From positions 124,001-188,000 of the forward strand of contig CAWJPA010000007.1 in NCBI GenBank assembly GCA_963844655.1: a DNA stretch of 64,000 nt, read 5' to 3'. Every line of letters begins with the position of its first letter. Positions within the stretch are counted from its first letter, which is position 1. Of this stretch, positions 17,312-24,821 are shown in pieces. A program made the position numbers and the translations under genes. Under the pieces are notes generated by a model that saw only the letters and a program-made list of their open reading frames with translations, searched no databases and was not told the origin of the DNA. The stretch comes from JASHPR01 sp963844655 (GTDB lineage Bacteria; Actinomycetota; Actinomycetes; Streptosporangiales; Streptosporangiaceae).

Positions 17312-18130
17312 ATGGGCTCGATCGCGGGCAAGGTGGTGGTCGTGACCGGAGCGGCGCGCGGTCAGGGCGCCGCCGAGGTCGGGCTGCTGGCGGGCGAGGG
17401 CGCCCGCGTCATCGCCACGGACGTGCTCGACGACCTGGGCGAGGCGCTGGTCAGCGGGCTGCCGCCGGGCGCGCGGCCGGCTCTGTACCGGCACCTCGAT
17501 GTGGCCAGCCCGGCCGACTGGGAGGACCTGGGTGCGCTGCTGCGGGCCCGGTACCCGGTGGTACACGGGCTGGTGAACAACGCCGGGGTCGCGGCCAGGG
17601 AGCGCCTCCCGCACGTCCGGCTGGAGACGTGGCAGCGGACCTTCGACGTCAACGTGACCGGCGCGCTGCTCGGCATCCAGGCCTTGGTGCCGCTGATGAC
17701 CGACGGCGGGTCGATCGTCAACGTGTGCTCGGTGGCCGCGGTCAGCGGGCACGTGGCCGCGGCGTACACGGCCAGCAAGTGGGCGCTGCGCGGGCTGACC
17801 AGGACCGCGTCCCTGGAGCTGGCTGGGCGCGGCATCCGCGCCAACGCGATCATGCCAGGCCTGATCGACACCCCGCTGATGGAATCCGCGTCGCCGGCCT
17901 TCGCCGCCGCCGCGCTCGCCGAGATCCCGGCTGGCCGCATCGGCACCCCTTGCGATGTGGCGCCGCTGGTCGCGTTCCTGCTCTCGGACCAGGCCAGCTA
18001 CATCAGCGGCGCCGAGATCGTCGTCGATGGCGGCATGACCGGCCACGTGTCGCACAAGCGGATCGCCGACGCGATCGGCTCAGCCGCCGGAACCGCGGCC
18101 ACCGCCGCGGACTGCGGGGAAGGACAATGA
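17312..18130 (+). CDS. Short-chain dehydrogenase/reductase (classical, complete active site)
   Basis: A 272-residue classical SDR. The NAD-binding motif TGAARGQG is at residues 12-19, NNAGV at about 88-92, catalytic Ser in VCSVAAV near 138-144, and the Y-x-x-x-K in AYTASKWAL near 151-155. IVVDGG near the C-terminus completes the family pattern. It should oxidize or reduce a hydroxy/keto group with NAD(H). First enzyme gene of a five-gene operon; its stop overlaps the amidohydrolase start by 4 bases (ATGA). Confidence 0.93.
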   Translation: MGSIAGKVVVVTGAARGQGAAEVGLLAGEGARVIATDVLDDLGEALVSGLPPGARPALYRHLDVASPADWEDLGALLRARYPVVHGLVNNAGVAARERLPHVRLETWQRTFDVNVTGALLGIQALVPLMTDGGSIVNVCSVAAVSGHVAAAYTASKWALRGLTRTASLELAGRGIRANAIMPGLIDTPLMESASPAFAAAALAEIPAGRIGTPCDVAPLVAFLLSDQASYISGAEIVVDGGMTGHVSHKRIADAIGSAAGTAATAADCGEGQ

Positions 18131-19155
18131 CCGGACAGTCGTCCCGGGCCGCCCCCGTGGTCGATATGCACGCGCACCTCGCGGTCCCCGCGGCCGAGGC
18201 CCTCGTGGCCGGCGCCCTGGGCCTGGCCGCCGAGGCGCAGGCCGAGCAGGAGGCCCACTCCGCGCACTCCCTGGAGGTCAACCGGGCCCAGCTGGCCCGG
18301 CTGATCCCGGTCATGGGCGACCTGGGCCGGCGGCTGGCGGACATGGACGCGATGGGCGTGGACGTCCAGGCCGTGGGGCCGATGCCGATGCACCACTACT
18401 GGACCGACCCGGCGCTGGCCGCCGACTTCACCCGGGCGACCAACGAGGGGATCGCGGCGTTCTGCGCCCGGGCCCCGGAGCGGCTCGTCGGCCTGGGTAC
18501 CGTGCCCCTCCAGCACTCCGAGCTGGCCGTGGCCGAGCTGTGGCACGCTGTCACCGCCCTGGGTCTGCGCGGGATCAGCGTGTCGACCACGGTCGCCGGC
18601 CGTGAGCTCGCGGACACCAGGCACGAGCCGTTCTGGGCGGCCGCCGCGGAGTCGGGCGCCCTGGTGCTGGTCCACCCGTGGGGCTGCAGCCTCGGCTCCC
18701 GGCTGGCCGCGCACTATCTCGGCAACATCGTCGGCCAGCCCGCCGAGACCACGATCGCGCTCTCGCACCTGATCTTCTCCGGGCTGCTTGACCGGCACCC
18801 GGGACTCCGGATCTGCGCCTGCCACGGTGGCGGCTACCTGCCGGTCTACATCGGGCGGTCCGACCACGCCTGGCAGGTCCGGCCGGACGTACGGGCCTGC
18901 GCCCGGCCGCCCAGTGACTACCTGCGGCAGATGTGGTTCGACTCGCTGGTCTTCACCCCGCGCGGCCTGGAGCACCTGGCCGCGGTGGCCGGCCCCGACC
19001 GGATCGTGCTCGGCACCGACTACCCGTTTGACATGGGCGTGGACGACCCGCTGCCGCGTCTCGCGGCCGCGGCCGGGCTGAGCCCGTCGGACCGCGCCGC
19101 GATCAGCGGCCGGACCGCGGCCGGGCTGCTGGGCCTGCCGGGGGAAACGCCGTGA
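18127..19155 (+). CDS. Amidohydrolase 2 family protein (ACMSD-like metal-dependent hydrolase/decarboxylase)
   Basis: A 342-residue TIM-barrel protein of the amidohydrolase-2 (PF04909) type. The N-terminal metal motif DMHAHL is at residues 13-18, the barrel His in VLVHPWG near 183, CHGGGYLP near 240 and the final Asp in LGTDYPFDMG near 300. ACMSD, 5-carboxyvanillate decarboxylase and related enzymes share this order and usually act on ring-cleavage acids or aromatic acids, as decarboxylases or hydrolases. The start ATG overlaps the preceding SDR stop (ATGA), and its own stop overlaps the next start (GTGA), so it is coupled on both sides. Substrate not predictable. Confidence 0.9.
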   Translation: MTGQSSRAAPVVDMHAHLAVPAAEALVAGALGLAAEAQAEQEAHSAHSLEVNRAQLARLIPVMGDLGRRLADMDAMGVDVQAVGPMPMHHYWTDPALAADFTRATNEGIAAFCARAPERLVGLGTVPLQHSELAVAELWHAVTALGLRGISVSTTVAGRELADTRHEPFWAAAAESGALVLVHPWGCSLGSRLAAHYLGNIVGQPAETTIALSHLIFSGLLDRHPGLRICACHGGGYLPVYIGRSDHAWQVRPDVRACARPPSDYLRQMWFDSLVFTPRGLEHLAAVAGPDRIVLGTDYPFDMGVDDPLPRLAAAAGLSPSDRAAISGRTAAGLLGLPGETP

Positions 19156-19883
19156 CCACGCCCGGGCTTGTGGTCCTCGGCACCCGCAACCTCGGCGCGG
19201 CCATCCTGCGCCATTTCGCGGCCCGCGGCTGGCGGGCGGCCGGGGTCGCCCGGAGCGCGGAGAGCCTGGACGCGGCGCGGGCCGCGGGCGCGCTGGCGGT
19301 CGGCGGCGACGTGCGCGAACCAGCCTCCCTGCGCGAGGCGCTCGGCCGGGCCGCGGACGCGCTGGACGGCATCACCCTCATCGTCAACGCGGCCGCCGCC
19401 CCGCCGCCCGAGGCGGGCGAGCCGTTCGGCGGCGGGTCGGTCGCCGACGCCGCACTCGATCAGTACCGCCGGTGGGGAGCGGCCGTCGGCGAGGCGGCGT
19501 TCGTGTTCCTGTCCGAGGGTGCCCGCCTGCTGCGGGAGGCCGGTGACGGCGGAACGCTGGTGCAGATCACTGGCGAGACCGCGCGCCGGGTGCCCGCGGG
19601 TCAGGGCCTGTGGGCGTCCGGGCACATGGCCGCGCGCGCCCTGGTCCTCGCGGCCGCGCAGGAGCTGCGCGGCGAGGGCATCCGGGCCTGTCTGCTGGTG
19701 GTCGACGCCCCGGTCGACTCCCCCCGCACGCTGACCGAACCGGGCCAGGCGGGCCTGCCCTCGGACGCGACCGTAGGCCAGGAGGACGTGGCCAGGGCCA
19801 TCGAGTACCTCACCGGCCAGGGCCGCCGGGGGCTCAGCTACGAGCTGCAGCTCACCGCGGCGGACCGGGACTGGGCCCCGTGA
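19152..19883 (+). CDS. Atypical SDR-fold protein lacking the catalytic tyrosine
   Basis: A 243-residue protein with Rossmann-type GTRNLGAAI near the N-terminus (residues 10-18), weak GxxxGxG agreement, and INVNAAA-like VNAAAAPPP (near 79-86) where classical SDRs have NNAG. The stretch where Y-x-x-x-K is expected reads LWASGHMAARAL (about residues 154-165): no Tyr and no Lys are present. Ser is in ITGET. The fold is kept but the usual proton relay is missing, so it may bind NAD(P) or substrate without redox catalysis, or use other residues. GTG start overlaps the amidohydrolase stop (GTGA), and its stop overlaps the next GTG. Confidence 0.75.
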   Translation: MTTPGLVVLGTRNLGAAILRHFAARGWRAAGVARSAESLDAARAAGALAVGGDVREPASLREALGRAADALDGITLIVNAAAAPPPEAGEPFGGGSVADAALDQYRRWGAAVGEAAFVFLSEGARLLREAGDGGTLVQITGETARRVPAGQGLWASGHMAARALVLAAAQELRGEGIRACLLVVDAPVDSPRTLTEPGQAGLPSDATVGQEDVARAIEYLTGQGRRGLSYELQLTAADRDWAP

Positions 19884-20677
19884 TCAGCCAGGCTGGCCCG
19901 GCCAGGACCGGTCGGCTGGCGGGCAAGGTGGCCCTGATCACCGGGACCGGCGGCGGGATGGGCCGGGCCGCGGCAATCCTGTTCGCCCAGGAGGGCGCCA
20001 GGGTCGTCGGGTGCGACCTCGACCCCGAGACGTCGGCCGAGACCGTCGAGCTGGCCCGGGCCGCGGGTGGCCAGATGACCGCCACGGCCCCTGTCGACCT
20101 CGGCGACCCCGGCGCCGCCGCGAACTGGGTCAACCAGGCCGCCGCCGCCCACGGCGGCATCGATGTCCTGTACAACAACGCCTCGGCGATCCGGATGGCG
20201 CCGATCGACCAGCTCAGCGTGGCCGACTGGCGGTTCACGCTGCGCAACGAGCTGGACACGGTCTTCCATGTCACGCGTGCGGCCTGGCCGCATCTGGTCG
20301 CGCGCGGCGGCGGGTCGATCATCAACGTCGGCTCCATTGCCGCCATGCGCGGCGTGGAGTTCGTCGAGCAGAATGCGCACAGCGCGGCCAAGGCCGGGTG
20401 CACAGCCCTCACGCTGCAATTCGTGGCCGAAGGCGGCAGGCACCGCATCCGGGCGAACACGATCAGCCCGGGCCTGATCCACACCCCGGCCACCGACCCG
20501 GTGATCTCCGACCCGCCCGAGCACTTCCAGCGGATGGTGCTGGACCGGATCCCGCTCGGCCGGGTCGGCCGCCCGGAGGATGTGGCCCGGGTCGCCCTGT
20601 TCCTGGCCTCGGATGAGTCTGAGTGGATCTCCGGTGCCAACATCGTGGTTGACGGCGGCCTGACGACGCTCGGTTGA
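19880..20677 (+). CDS. SDR family oxidoreductase with His in place of the catalytic Tyr
   Basis: A 265-residue SDR. TGTGGGMG (residues about 20-27), DLDPE after the second beta-strand (NAD preference), NNAS near 96-99, Ser in VGSIAAM near 151 and PGLIHTP. The active-site segment is NAHSAAKAG (about 166-174), so the Lys of Y-x-x-x-K is kept but Tyr is His. Many SDRs with such a change are less active or use the Ser-Lys pair. The GTG start overlaps the preceding stop. An upstream frame continues past it but is antisense-like. Downstream, at 20711, a tiny SDR scar precedes the FAH gene. Confidence 0.85.
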   Translation: MISQAGPARTGRLAGKVALITGTGGGMGRAAAILFAQEGARVVGCDLDPETSAETVELARAAGGQMTATAPVDLGDPGAAANWVNQAAAAHGGIDVLYNNASAIRMAPIDQLSVADWRFTLRNELDTVFHVTRAAWPHLVARGGGSIINVGSIAAMRGVEFVEQNAHSAAKAGCTALTLQFVAEGGRHRIRANTISPGLIHTPATDPVISDPPEHFQRMVLDRIPLGRVGRPEDVARVALFLASDESEWISGANIVVDGGLTTLG

Positions 20678-20710
20678 CAGGCACGGGATTCCGCAGGCAG
20701 GAGGACAAAG

Positions 20711-20782
20711 GTGGTCGCGGGCAAGGTGGTCTTCGCCGTGGACGGCGGCTGGTCGGCCGTGCTGCCCGGGCCGGCGGCATGA
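20711..20782 (+). pseudogene. Vestigial SDR micro-ORF (23 codons) coupled to the FAH gene
   Basis: GTG 20711 has a fine AGGAGG ribosome site 8 bases upstream. The 23 residues read VAGKVVF at the start, like an SDR first strand, and AVDGGWSAV later, like an SDR C-terminus (normally about 230 residues apart), then stop. The TGA at 20780-20782 overlaps the ATG of the FAH gene (ATGA). It looks like the scar of an in-frame deletion that removed the middle of an SDR gene but kept its start signal and its stop-start coupling. Now it may serve only as a translated leader for the FAH gene. Confidence 0.55.
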
Positions 20783-21759
20783 ACCCGGCGGACTGGGAGC
20801 TCGCGGGCCCGTTCGCGCTCGGCACCTTCGCCCTGCCGGGCGGCGAGCCGTTCCCCGGGCTGGTCGTGGGCGAGCGGATCCGGGACCTGCGCGCCGACGG
20901 GACCGTCGCGTCAGCGCGTGACCTGCTGGCCGACTGGGACAGCGCGCTGCCCCGCCTGGCCGAGCTGGCCGGGCGGAACCGCGGCTCCTGGCGGCACGTC
21001 GACGAGGTGCGCGTGCTGCCGCCGGTCGAACCGCGCAACCTGCTGCAGAGCGGCGCGAACTACCGCAAGCACGTGATCGACATCATCGTGTCCGAGCACG
21101 ACCCCGCGGACGGCCGGACCGAGGATGAGGTCCGGGCGGACGCGGCCGCGTTCATGGATCACCGGGCCAGCTCCACGGACCCGTACCTGTTTATCGGCCT
21201 GGCCAGCGCGATGTGCGGCGCCTTTGACGACATCGTGCTGCCCCCCGACGGCACCGAGCACGACTGGGAGCTCGAGCTGGCCGCGGTGATCGGCCGCCCG
21301 GCCCGCCGGGTGCCGCCGGAGCGGGCCCTCAGCCACGTCGCTGGGTACACCATCTGCAACGACGTGACCACCCGGGACCTGGTCTACCGGCCCGAGCTGC
21401 GGAAGATCGGCACCGACTGGCTGCGCGCCAAGAACGCGCCCACGTTCCTGCCCACCGGCCCGGTCCTCGTGCCCAGCGTGTTCACTGGCGATCCCATGGA
21501 CCTGCGCATCGCGCTGAGCGTGAACGGCCAGGTGATGCAGGACGAGTCGACCAAAGACATGATCTTCGACGTGGCGCGGCTGGTGTCGTATGCGTCACGG
21601 CTGGTGCAGTTGCTGCCCGGTGACCTCATCCTGACCGGGTCGCCCGCGGGCAACGGTGCGCACTGGCGGCGGTTCCTGCGCGAAGGCGACCGCATCGACG
21701 CGGCCATCACCGGCCTCGGCCGCCAGCGCAACCGCTGCGTCAGCGAGCATCGCGGCTGA
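20779..21759 (+). CDS. Fumarylacetoacetate hydrolase (FAH) family protein
   Basis: A 326-residue FAH-fold protein with an N-terminal domain (1-75) and the catalytic domain from about 85. It carries NYRKHVID, metal-type acidic residues in DWELELAAVIG (about 155-165), YTICNDVTTRDLVYRP (about 184-199), FLPTGPVLVP, and LLPGDLILTGSPAGNG near the C-terminus. Enzymes of this family hydrolyse or isomerize C-C bonds in beta-diketo acids made by aromatic ring cleavage. It is last in the operon with SDR, amidohydrolase and two more SDRs. ATG 20779 overlaps the preceding micro-ORF stop. A similar but not identical family member lies at 28946-29920. Confidence 0.92.
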   Translation: MNPADWELAGPFALGTFALPGGEPFPGLVVGERIRDLRADGTVASARDLLADWDSALPRLAELAGRNRGSWRHVDEVRVLPPVEPRNLLQSGANYRKHVIDIIVSEHDPADGRTEDEVRADAAAFMDHRASSTDPYLFIGLASAMCGAFDDIVLPPDGTEHDWELELAAVIGRPARRVPPERALSHVAGYTICNDVTTRDLVYRPELRKIGTDWLRAKNAPTFLPTGPVLVPSVFTGDPMDLRIALSVNGQVMQDESTKDMIFDVARLVSYASRLVQLLPGDLILTGSPAGNGAHWRRFLREGDRIDAAITGLGRQRNRCVSEHRG

Positions 21760-21836
21760 CCGGCCTGCCGGCACGCCGTCGGGTCCGCCGCCGCCGGCCT
21801 GCTGCCGATCTCTGCCGCATCAAGGTGGCGTGTCTT

Positions 21837-21855
21837 TATATCGTGACACGATATA
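21837..21855. promoter_or_regulatory. Palindromic operator, copy 1
   Basis: TATATCGTGACACGATATA, a perfect 9+1+9 palindrome in the AT-rich space after the FAH gene. A second copy with the centre base changed to T lies 149 bases on (21986). Such odd-centred palindromes are typical of TetR or similar dimeric repressors. The only nearby TetR gene (22360-23094) has a different candidate operator. Confidence 0.7.
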
Positions 21856-21955
21856 GAAGCGAGGTGACAGCGGACTATTTTCCGCGCTCACAAAGGCCTC
21901 AAACGCCCCTTCTGGCTCGCAGAACTAAACTCTCCCATATTCCTGGAGATCTGAT

Positions 21956-21984
21956 TTGACAGAACGTTTTCTGATTTCTACGAT
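21956..21984 (+). promoter_or_regulatory. Probable sigma-70-type promoter covered by operator copy 2
   Basis: TTGACA (21956-21961), 17-base spacer, TACGAT (21979-21984), facing the small ORF at 22142. The palindrome at 21986-22003 covers the expected start of transcription, as expected for a repressor site. The rest of 21760-22141 holds no gene that I can support; it is markedly AT-rich compared with its surroundings. Confidence 0.6.
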
Positions 21985-21985
21985 T

Positions 21986-22003
21986 TATATCGTGTCACGA
22001 TAG
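21986..22003. promoter_or_regulatory. Palindromic operator, copy 2
   Basis: Core TATCGTGTCACGATA (21988-22002), identical to copy 1 apart from the centre base and the outermost right arm. It lies immediately after the -10 element. Confidence 0.7.
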
Positions 22004-22141
22004 AAATATGGGCAGCTGAGCGCACCGACTGGCCGGCTCACAGGCAAGTGACGCGCGGCCCCGGCCGTATTCATGATCACCAGGGCCGCGGCGATGCTGC
22101 GGGCCTGGCTAGCAACTCGCCAGCCCCGGGAGGAGACCATC

Positions 22142-22303
22142 ATGCAACCACGTCGGCACATCTCGCCGCTCCCACCTGATCCGGTCTGGCCGATCAGCCC
22201 GTCGCCGCTACCGCCGGACCCGCTCGCCCAGCGCGGCTCCTCGCCGATGCCGAGCCAGGCACGGGTGCCCGAGCCTCACGAGCATTCCGGCCGTGGCGCT
22301 TAG
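22142..22303 (+). CDS. Small Pro-rich protein of unknown function
   Basis: A 53-residue frame starting MQPRRHISPLPPD with a strong GGGAGGAG ribosome site 8 bases upstream. It is rich in Pro, Ser and Arg and has no membrane segment or recognisable domain. An in-frame start at 22073 is less well supported. Its promoter at 21956 and flanking palindromes make expression likely under a repressor. No family is recognised; it is either a genuine small protein or a translated leader. The gene ends 57 bases from the convergent TetR gene. Confidence 0.5.
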   Translation: MQPRRHISPLPPDPVWPISPSPLPPDPLAQRGSSPMPSQARVPEPHEHSGRGA

Positions 22304-22359
22304 CCCGCGGGCCGGCCACAGCCATGATCCCTTGACCCGTCCACGAGACCCGGTATTGC

Positions 22360-23094
22360 TCAGGCCGTCGGGACCGTCCGCTGTCCGTCAGGCCCGCGGG
22401 GGGCGATGCCGCCGAGTACCGTGTCGGCGAGCCGGGCGGCCAGGCCGGGAGCCGTGGACGGCTGGCTGCCGGGCGGGCTGAAAATCACCTGGGGCAGGAT
22501 CTGGCCGTGGATCGCGCCGACCACCAGGACCACCGCGGCCTCGATGTCGGCGCCGGCGTCGATGCGGCCGAGCTGCTGCTCGGCGTGCAGGTATGCGTGC
22601 AGGATCGCGGGCAGCCCCTGACCGCCAGGGCCGTCTCCGGCCGCGTCACCCCGGCTCGTGTCGTCGTCGTCCGCCGGCTCCGCGCCGAACGCCCGCGCGC
22701 CGCCCACCATGTCGTGGAACCGGGTGAGCACCTTGGGCTGGGCCCGCAGCCCGGCGAACGCGGGCGCGACCCGGGCCAGCACCTCGAGACCTGAGTCGAT
22801 GAACTGGCGCAGGTTCCCGGCCACGGTGCCGGTCCCGGCCGGCGGCATCGGCCGCAGGCCGCCCATGACCATGCCAACGTGCGCCAGCAGCGCGTGGACG
22901 AGCAGGTCTTCCTTGTCCTCAAAGTAGTTGTAGAGCACGCCGTCGGCGACCTGAGCCTCCCGGGCGATGTCGCGGACGGCCAGCCCCGCGCTGCCCCGCT
23001 GCTCGATCAGCCGGGCAGCGGTGGCGATCAGGTACTCGCGCAGGTTCCGCGCGTCGTCGCTGTCCCGGAGCACGGCAGGTTTCCTAGGTGACAT
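22360..23094 (-). CDS. TetR family transcriptional regulator
   Basis: A 244-residue TetR protein. The HTH (about residues 18-70) includes LIATAARLIEQRGSAGLAVRD and AREAQVADGVLYNYFEDKEDL, with the last helix NYF motif typical of TetR. The C-terminal ligand domain has an acidic loop EPADDDD (about 138-144). ATG 23094 overlaps the permease end by 11 bases, so it is third in the ABC operon 24519-22360 and presumably represses it through the inverted repeat at 24532-24575. Efflux operons with their repressor last in line are common in actinomycetes. Confidence 0.92.
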   Translation of the reverse strand: MSPRKPAVLRDSDDARNLREYLIATAARLIEQRGSAGLAVRDIAREAQVADGVLYNYFEDKEDLLVHALLAHVGMVMGGLRPMPPAGTGTVAGNLRQFIDSGLEVLARVAPAFAGLRAQPKVLTRFHDMVGGARAFGAEPADDDDTSRGDAAGDGPGGQGLPAILHAYLHAEQQLGRIDAGADIEAAVVLVVGAIHGQILPQVIFSPPGSQPSTAPGLAARLADTVLGGIAPRGPDGQRTVPTA

Positions 23095-23815
23095 CGCGCC
23101 TGAGTGTAGTGACGACCGCGGCGGCGGCGAACGCGGCGGCGTACCCGGCCAGCACCAGGCCGCCGGCCCACTGGGGCAGGAGCTGGCTGGCCGGGGAGAG
23201 ATTCGTCCGGCCGAGGGCCTCGCTCGCGTAGAACGGCAGCCAGCGGGCCAGGCCGGGCCCGGTGATCTGCCCGGCAATGCCCTCGACCAGGGCGATCCAG
23301 GCCAGCGCGGCGGCCACGGCGGCGACGAAGTTGCGGATGAGCGCGCCGACACCCACGCCGATGACCGCGAACGCGACGTTGGCGGCCACCCCGCCGCCCA
23401 GCGTCAGCCAGGTGCCGCCCGCGGTGAGCTGGAAGGAGCCGCCCTTGGCCGCCCACCAGGCCGCCGTGACCGCGATGGCCACGGCCGATGACACGAGCCC
23501 GGCGGCCGCGCCGACCAGGCCGTAGGCCGCCAGCTTGACCGAGATGACCCGCCCGCGGGCGGGGCAGCTGAGGAACGTGTCCGTGATCGTGCCCTGCCGG
23601 TACTCGCCCGCGACGGCCATCAGGCCGAACAGCAGCGTGAACAGCGCGGCCAGGCCCACGTGGGCGAGCGCCCGGCTCTGCTCGGCGGGGTCGTGCACGT
23701 TCCCGCCGGACTGGATCAGGCCGGTGACGCCGGCCACCACGATCAGCGGGCCAGCGGCCAGCAGCAGCCAGGGGCTGCGGATGCTGCCCATCTTGCGGAA
23801 CTCGCTGCGGATCAT
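23084..23815 (-). CDS. ABC-2 type transporter permease
   Basis: A 243-residue membrane protein with six predicted helices (about 18-38, 52-74, 98-122, 137-160, 165-185, 215-237). It starts MIRSEFRKMGSIRSPWLLLAAGP, the ABC-2 N-terminal cytoplasmic segment, and has EYRQGTITDTFLSCPARGRVISVKL, with the conserved E-x-R-x-G-T-I motif near 71-77. Start overlaps the ATPase stop by 4 bases. Works with the ATPase 23812-24519 as an exporter; substrate unknown, possibly an antibiotic or lipid. Confidence 0.88.
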   Translation of the reverse strand: MIRSEFRKMGSIRSPWLLLAAGPLIVVAGVTGLIQSGGNVHDPAEQSRALAHVGLAALFTLLFGLMAVAGEYRQGTITDTFLSCPARGRVISVKLAAYGLVGAAAGLVSSAVAIAVTAAWWAAKGGSFQLTAGGTWLTLGGGVAANVAFAVIGVGVGALIRNFVAAVAAALAWIALVEGIAGQITGPGLARWLPFYASEALGRTNLSPASQLLPQWAGGLVLAGYAAAFAAAAVVTTLRRDVT

Positions 23816-24519
23816 CGGGCCACCGCCGTCAGGTTCAGGAATGCGGTCTCCAGCGCGCCGGTCGTCTCGCCGAGTTCGCGCAGCGGCCCCGCGAAGCGGA
23901 GCCGTCCGGTGTTGACGATGACCACGTGGTCGGCGGTCTGGGCGACCTCGCCGAGCACGTGGCTGGCCACCACGATCGTGCGGCCTTCCCCGGCCAGGCC
24001 GCGCAGCAGCCCCCGCAGCCAGGTGATGCCTGCCGGGTCGAGGCCGTTGGCCGGCTCGTCAAGCAGCAGCACCTCCGGGTCGCCCAGCAGGGCGGCGGCC
24101 AGGCCCAGGCGCTGCCGCATGCCCAGGGAGAACTCGCGGACCCGCCGCCCCGCGGACGAGGTCAGGTCAACCTGGCCGAGCACCTCGTTCACGCGGCGGT
24201 CGGGCACGCCGCCGGCGGCGGCCAGGACCCGCAGGTGATCGCGGGCCCGGCGGCCTGGGTGAAAGCCGGTGGCCTCCACCAGCGCGCCCACGCGGCGGCG
24301 CGGTCGGTCCAGCCGGTGGTAGGGCACGCCCCCGATCAGTGCCTCGCCCGCGCTCGGCCGGACCAGGCCGAGGACCATGCGCAGCGTAGTCGTCTTGCCC
24401 GCTCCGTTGGGGCCGAGGAAGCCGGTGACCTTCCCGGCCGGGAAGGTGAAGGACACCCCGTGCACGGCCGTCACCCGGCCGAACGTTTTCGTCAGATTAC
24501 GCACCTCGACGTCGGTCAT
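23812..24519 (-). CDS. ABC transporter ATP-binding protein (drug-export type)
   Basis: A 235-residue ATPase of the DrrA/CcmA type. Walker A GPNGAGKTT is at residues 35-43, Q-loop at about 80, signature FSLGMRQRLGLA near 131 (SLGM in place of SGG, usual for this type), Walker B VLLLDEP near 152-158, GLDP and the H-loop ASHVLGEV near 188. ATG 24519 has GGAGGG 7 bases upstream and lies 13 bases from the perfect inverted repeat, so its transcription is surely controlled by a dimeric regulator. First gene of the operon. Confidence 0.95.
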   Translation of the reverse strand: MTDVEVRNLTKTFGRVTAVHGVSFTFPAGKVTGFLGPNGAGKTTTLRMVLGLVRPSAGEALIGGVPYHRLDRPRRRVGALVEATGFHPGRRARDHLRVLAAAGGVPDRRVNEVLGQVDLTSSAGRRVREFSLGMRQRLGLAAALLGDPEVLLLDEPANGLDPAGITWLRGLLRGLAGEGRTIVVASHVLGEVAQTADHVVIVNTGRLRFAGPLRELGETTGALETAFLNLTAVAR

Positions 24520-24531
24520 TGGCCCTCCATG

Positions 24532-24575
24532 GTGAACGTATCTTCATGAATACTAGTTCATGAAGATACGTTCAC
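24532..24575. promoter_or_regulatory. Perfect long inverted repeat, operator of the ABC exporter/TetR operon
   Basis: Arms GTGAACGTATCTTCATGAA (24532-24550) and TTCATGAAGATACGTTCAC (24557-24575) match over all 19 bases around a 6-base centre. It lies 13 bases upstream of the ATPase start and overlaps the region where the promoter must be. Long AT-rich arms with this spacing fit two TetR dimers or one dimer with extended contacts. Confidence 0.75.
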
Positions 24576-24606
24576 GAGGGCGAGCCCGGAAACTCGGGAG
24601 AGCGGC

Positions 24607-24656
24607 GATCGATGTGAGTTTGCTGTACACCGAGCTACAGCAAACTCACTTCGATC
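24607..24656. repeat. Long hairpin-forming inverted repeat
   Basis: Arms of 21 bases (24607-24627 and 24636-24656; inner part GTGAGTTTGCTGTA and TACAGCAAACTCAC) pair at 20 of 21 positions around CACCGAGC. No T-tract follows on either strand. It lies 165 bases downstream of the C45 gene (24822, reverse strand) and 30 bases from the exporter operator. It may be a terminator, a second operator, or both. Confidence 0.6.
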
Positions 24657-24821
24657 AAGGTTGGCGTGGCCGGGCGCAGCGATGGGTGGGGCACGTGGGG
24701 AAGTCGAGCCGCAAGGAGCGGGGAGAGTGGCAGGCCAGGACGGAGGCGGGAGACTTAGCCGCGGCGGGAGGCGCGGGACGTTGGGGCGCGAGTGGGGCGG
24801 TGGGCGAATGGTGCAGGATAG

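Noticed and set aside
16154..18055. Long reverse open frame of 633 codons across the LysR and SDR genes
   Set aside because: No recognisable domain; it overlaps two well-supported genes on the + strand.
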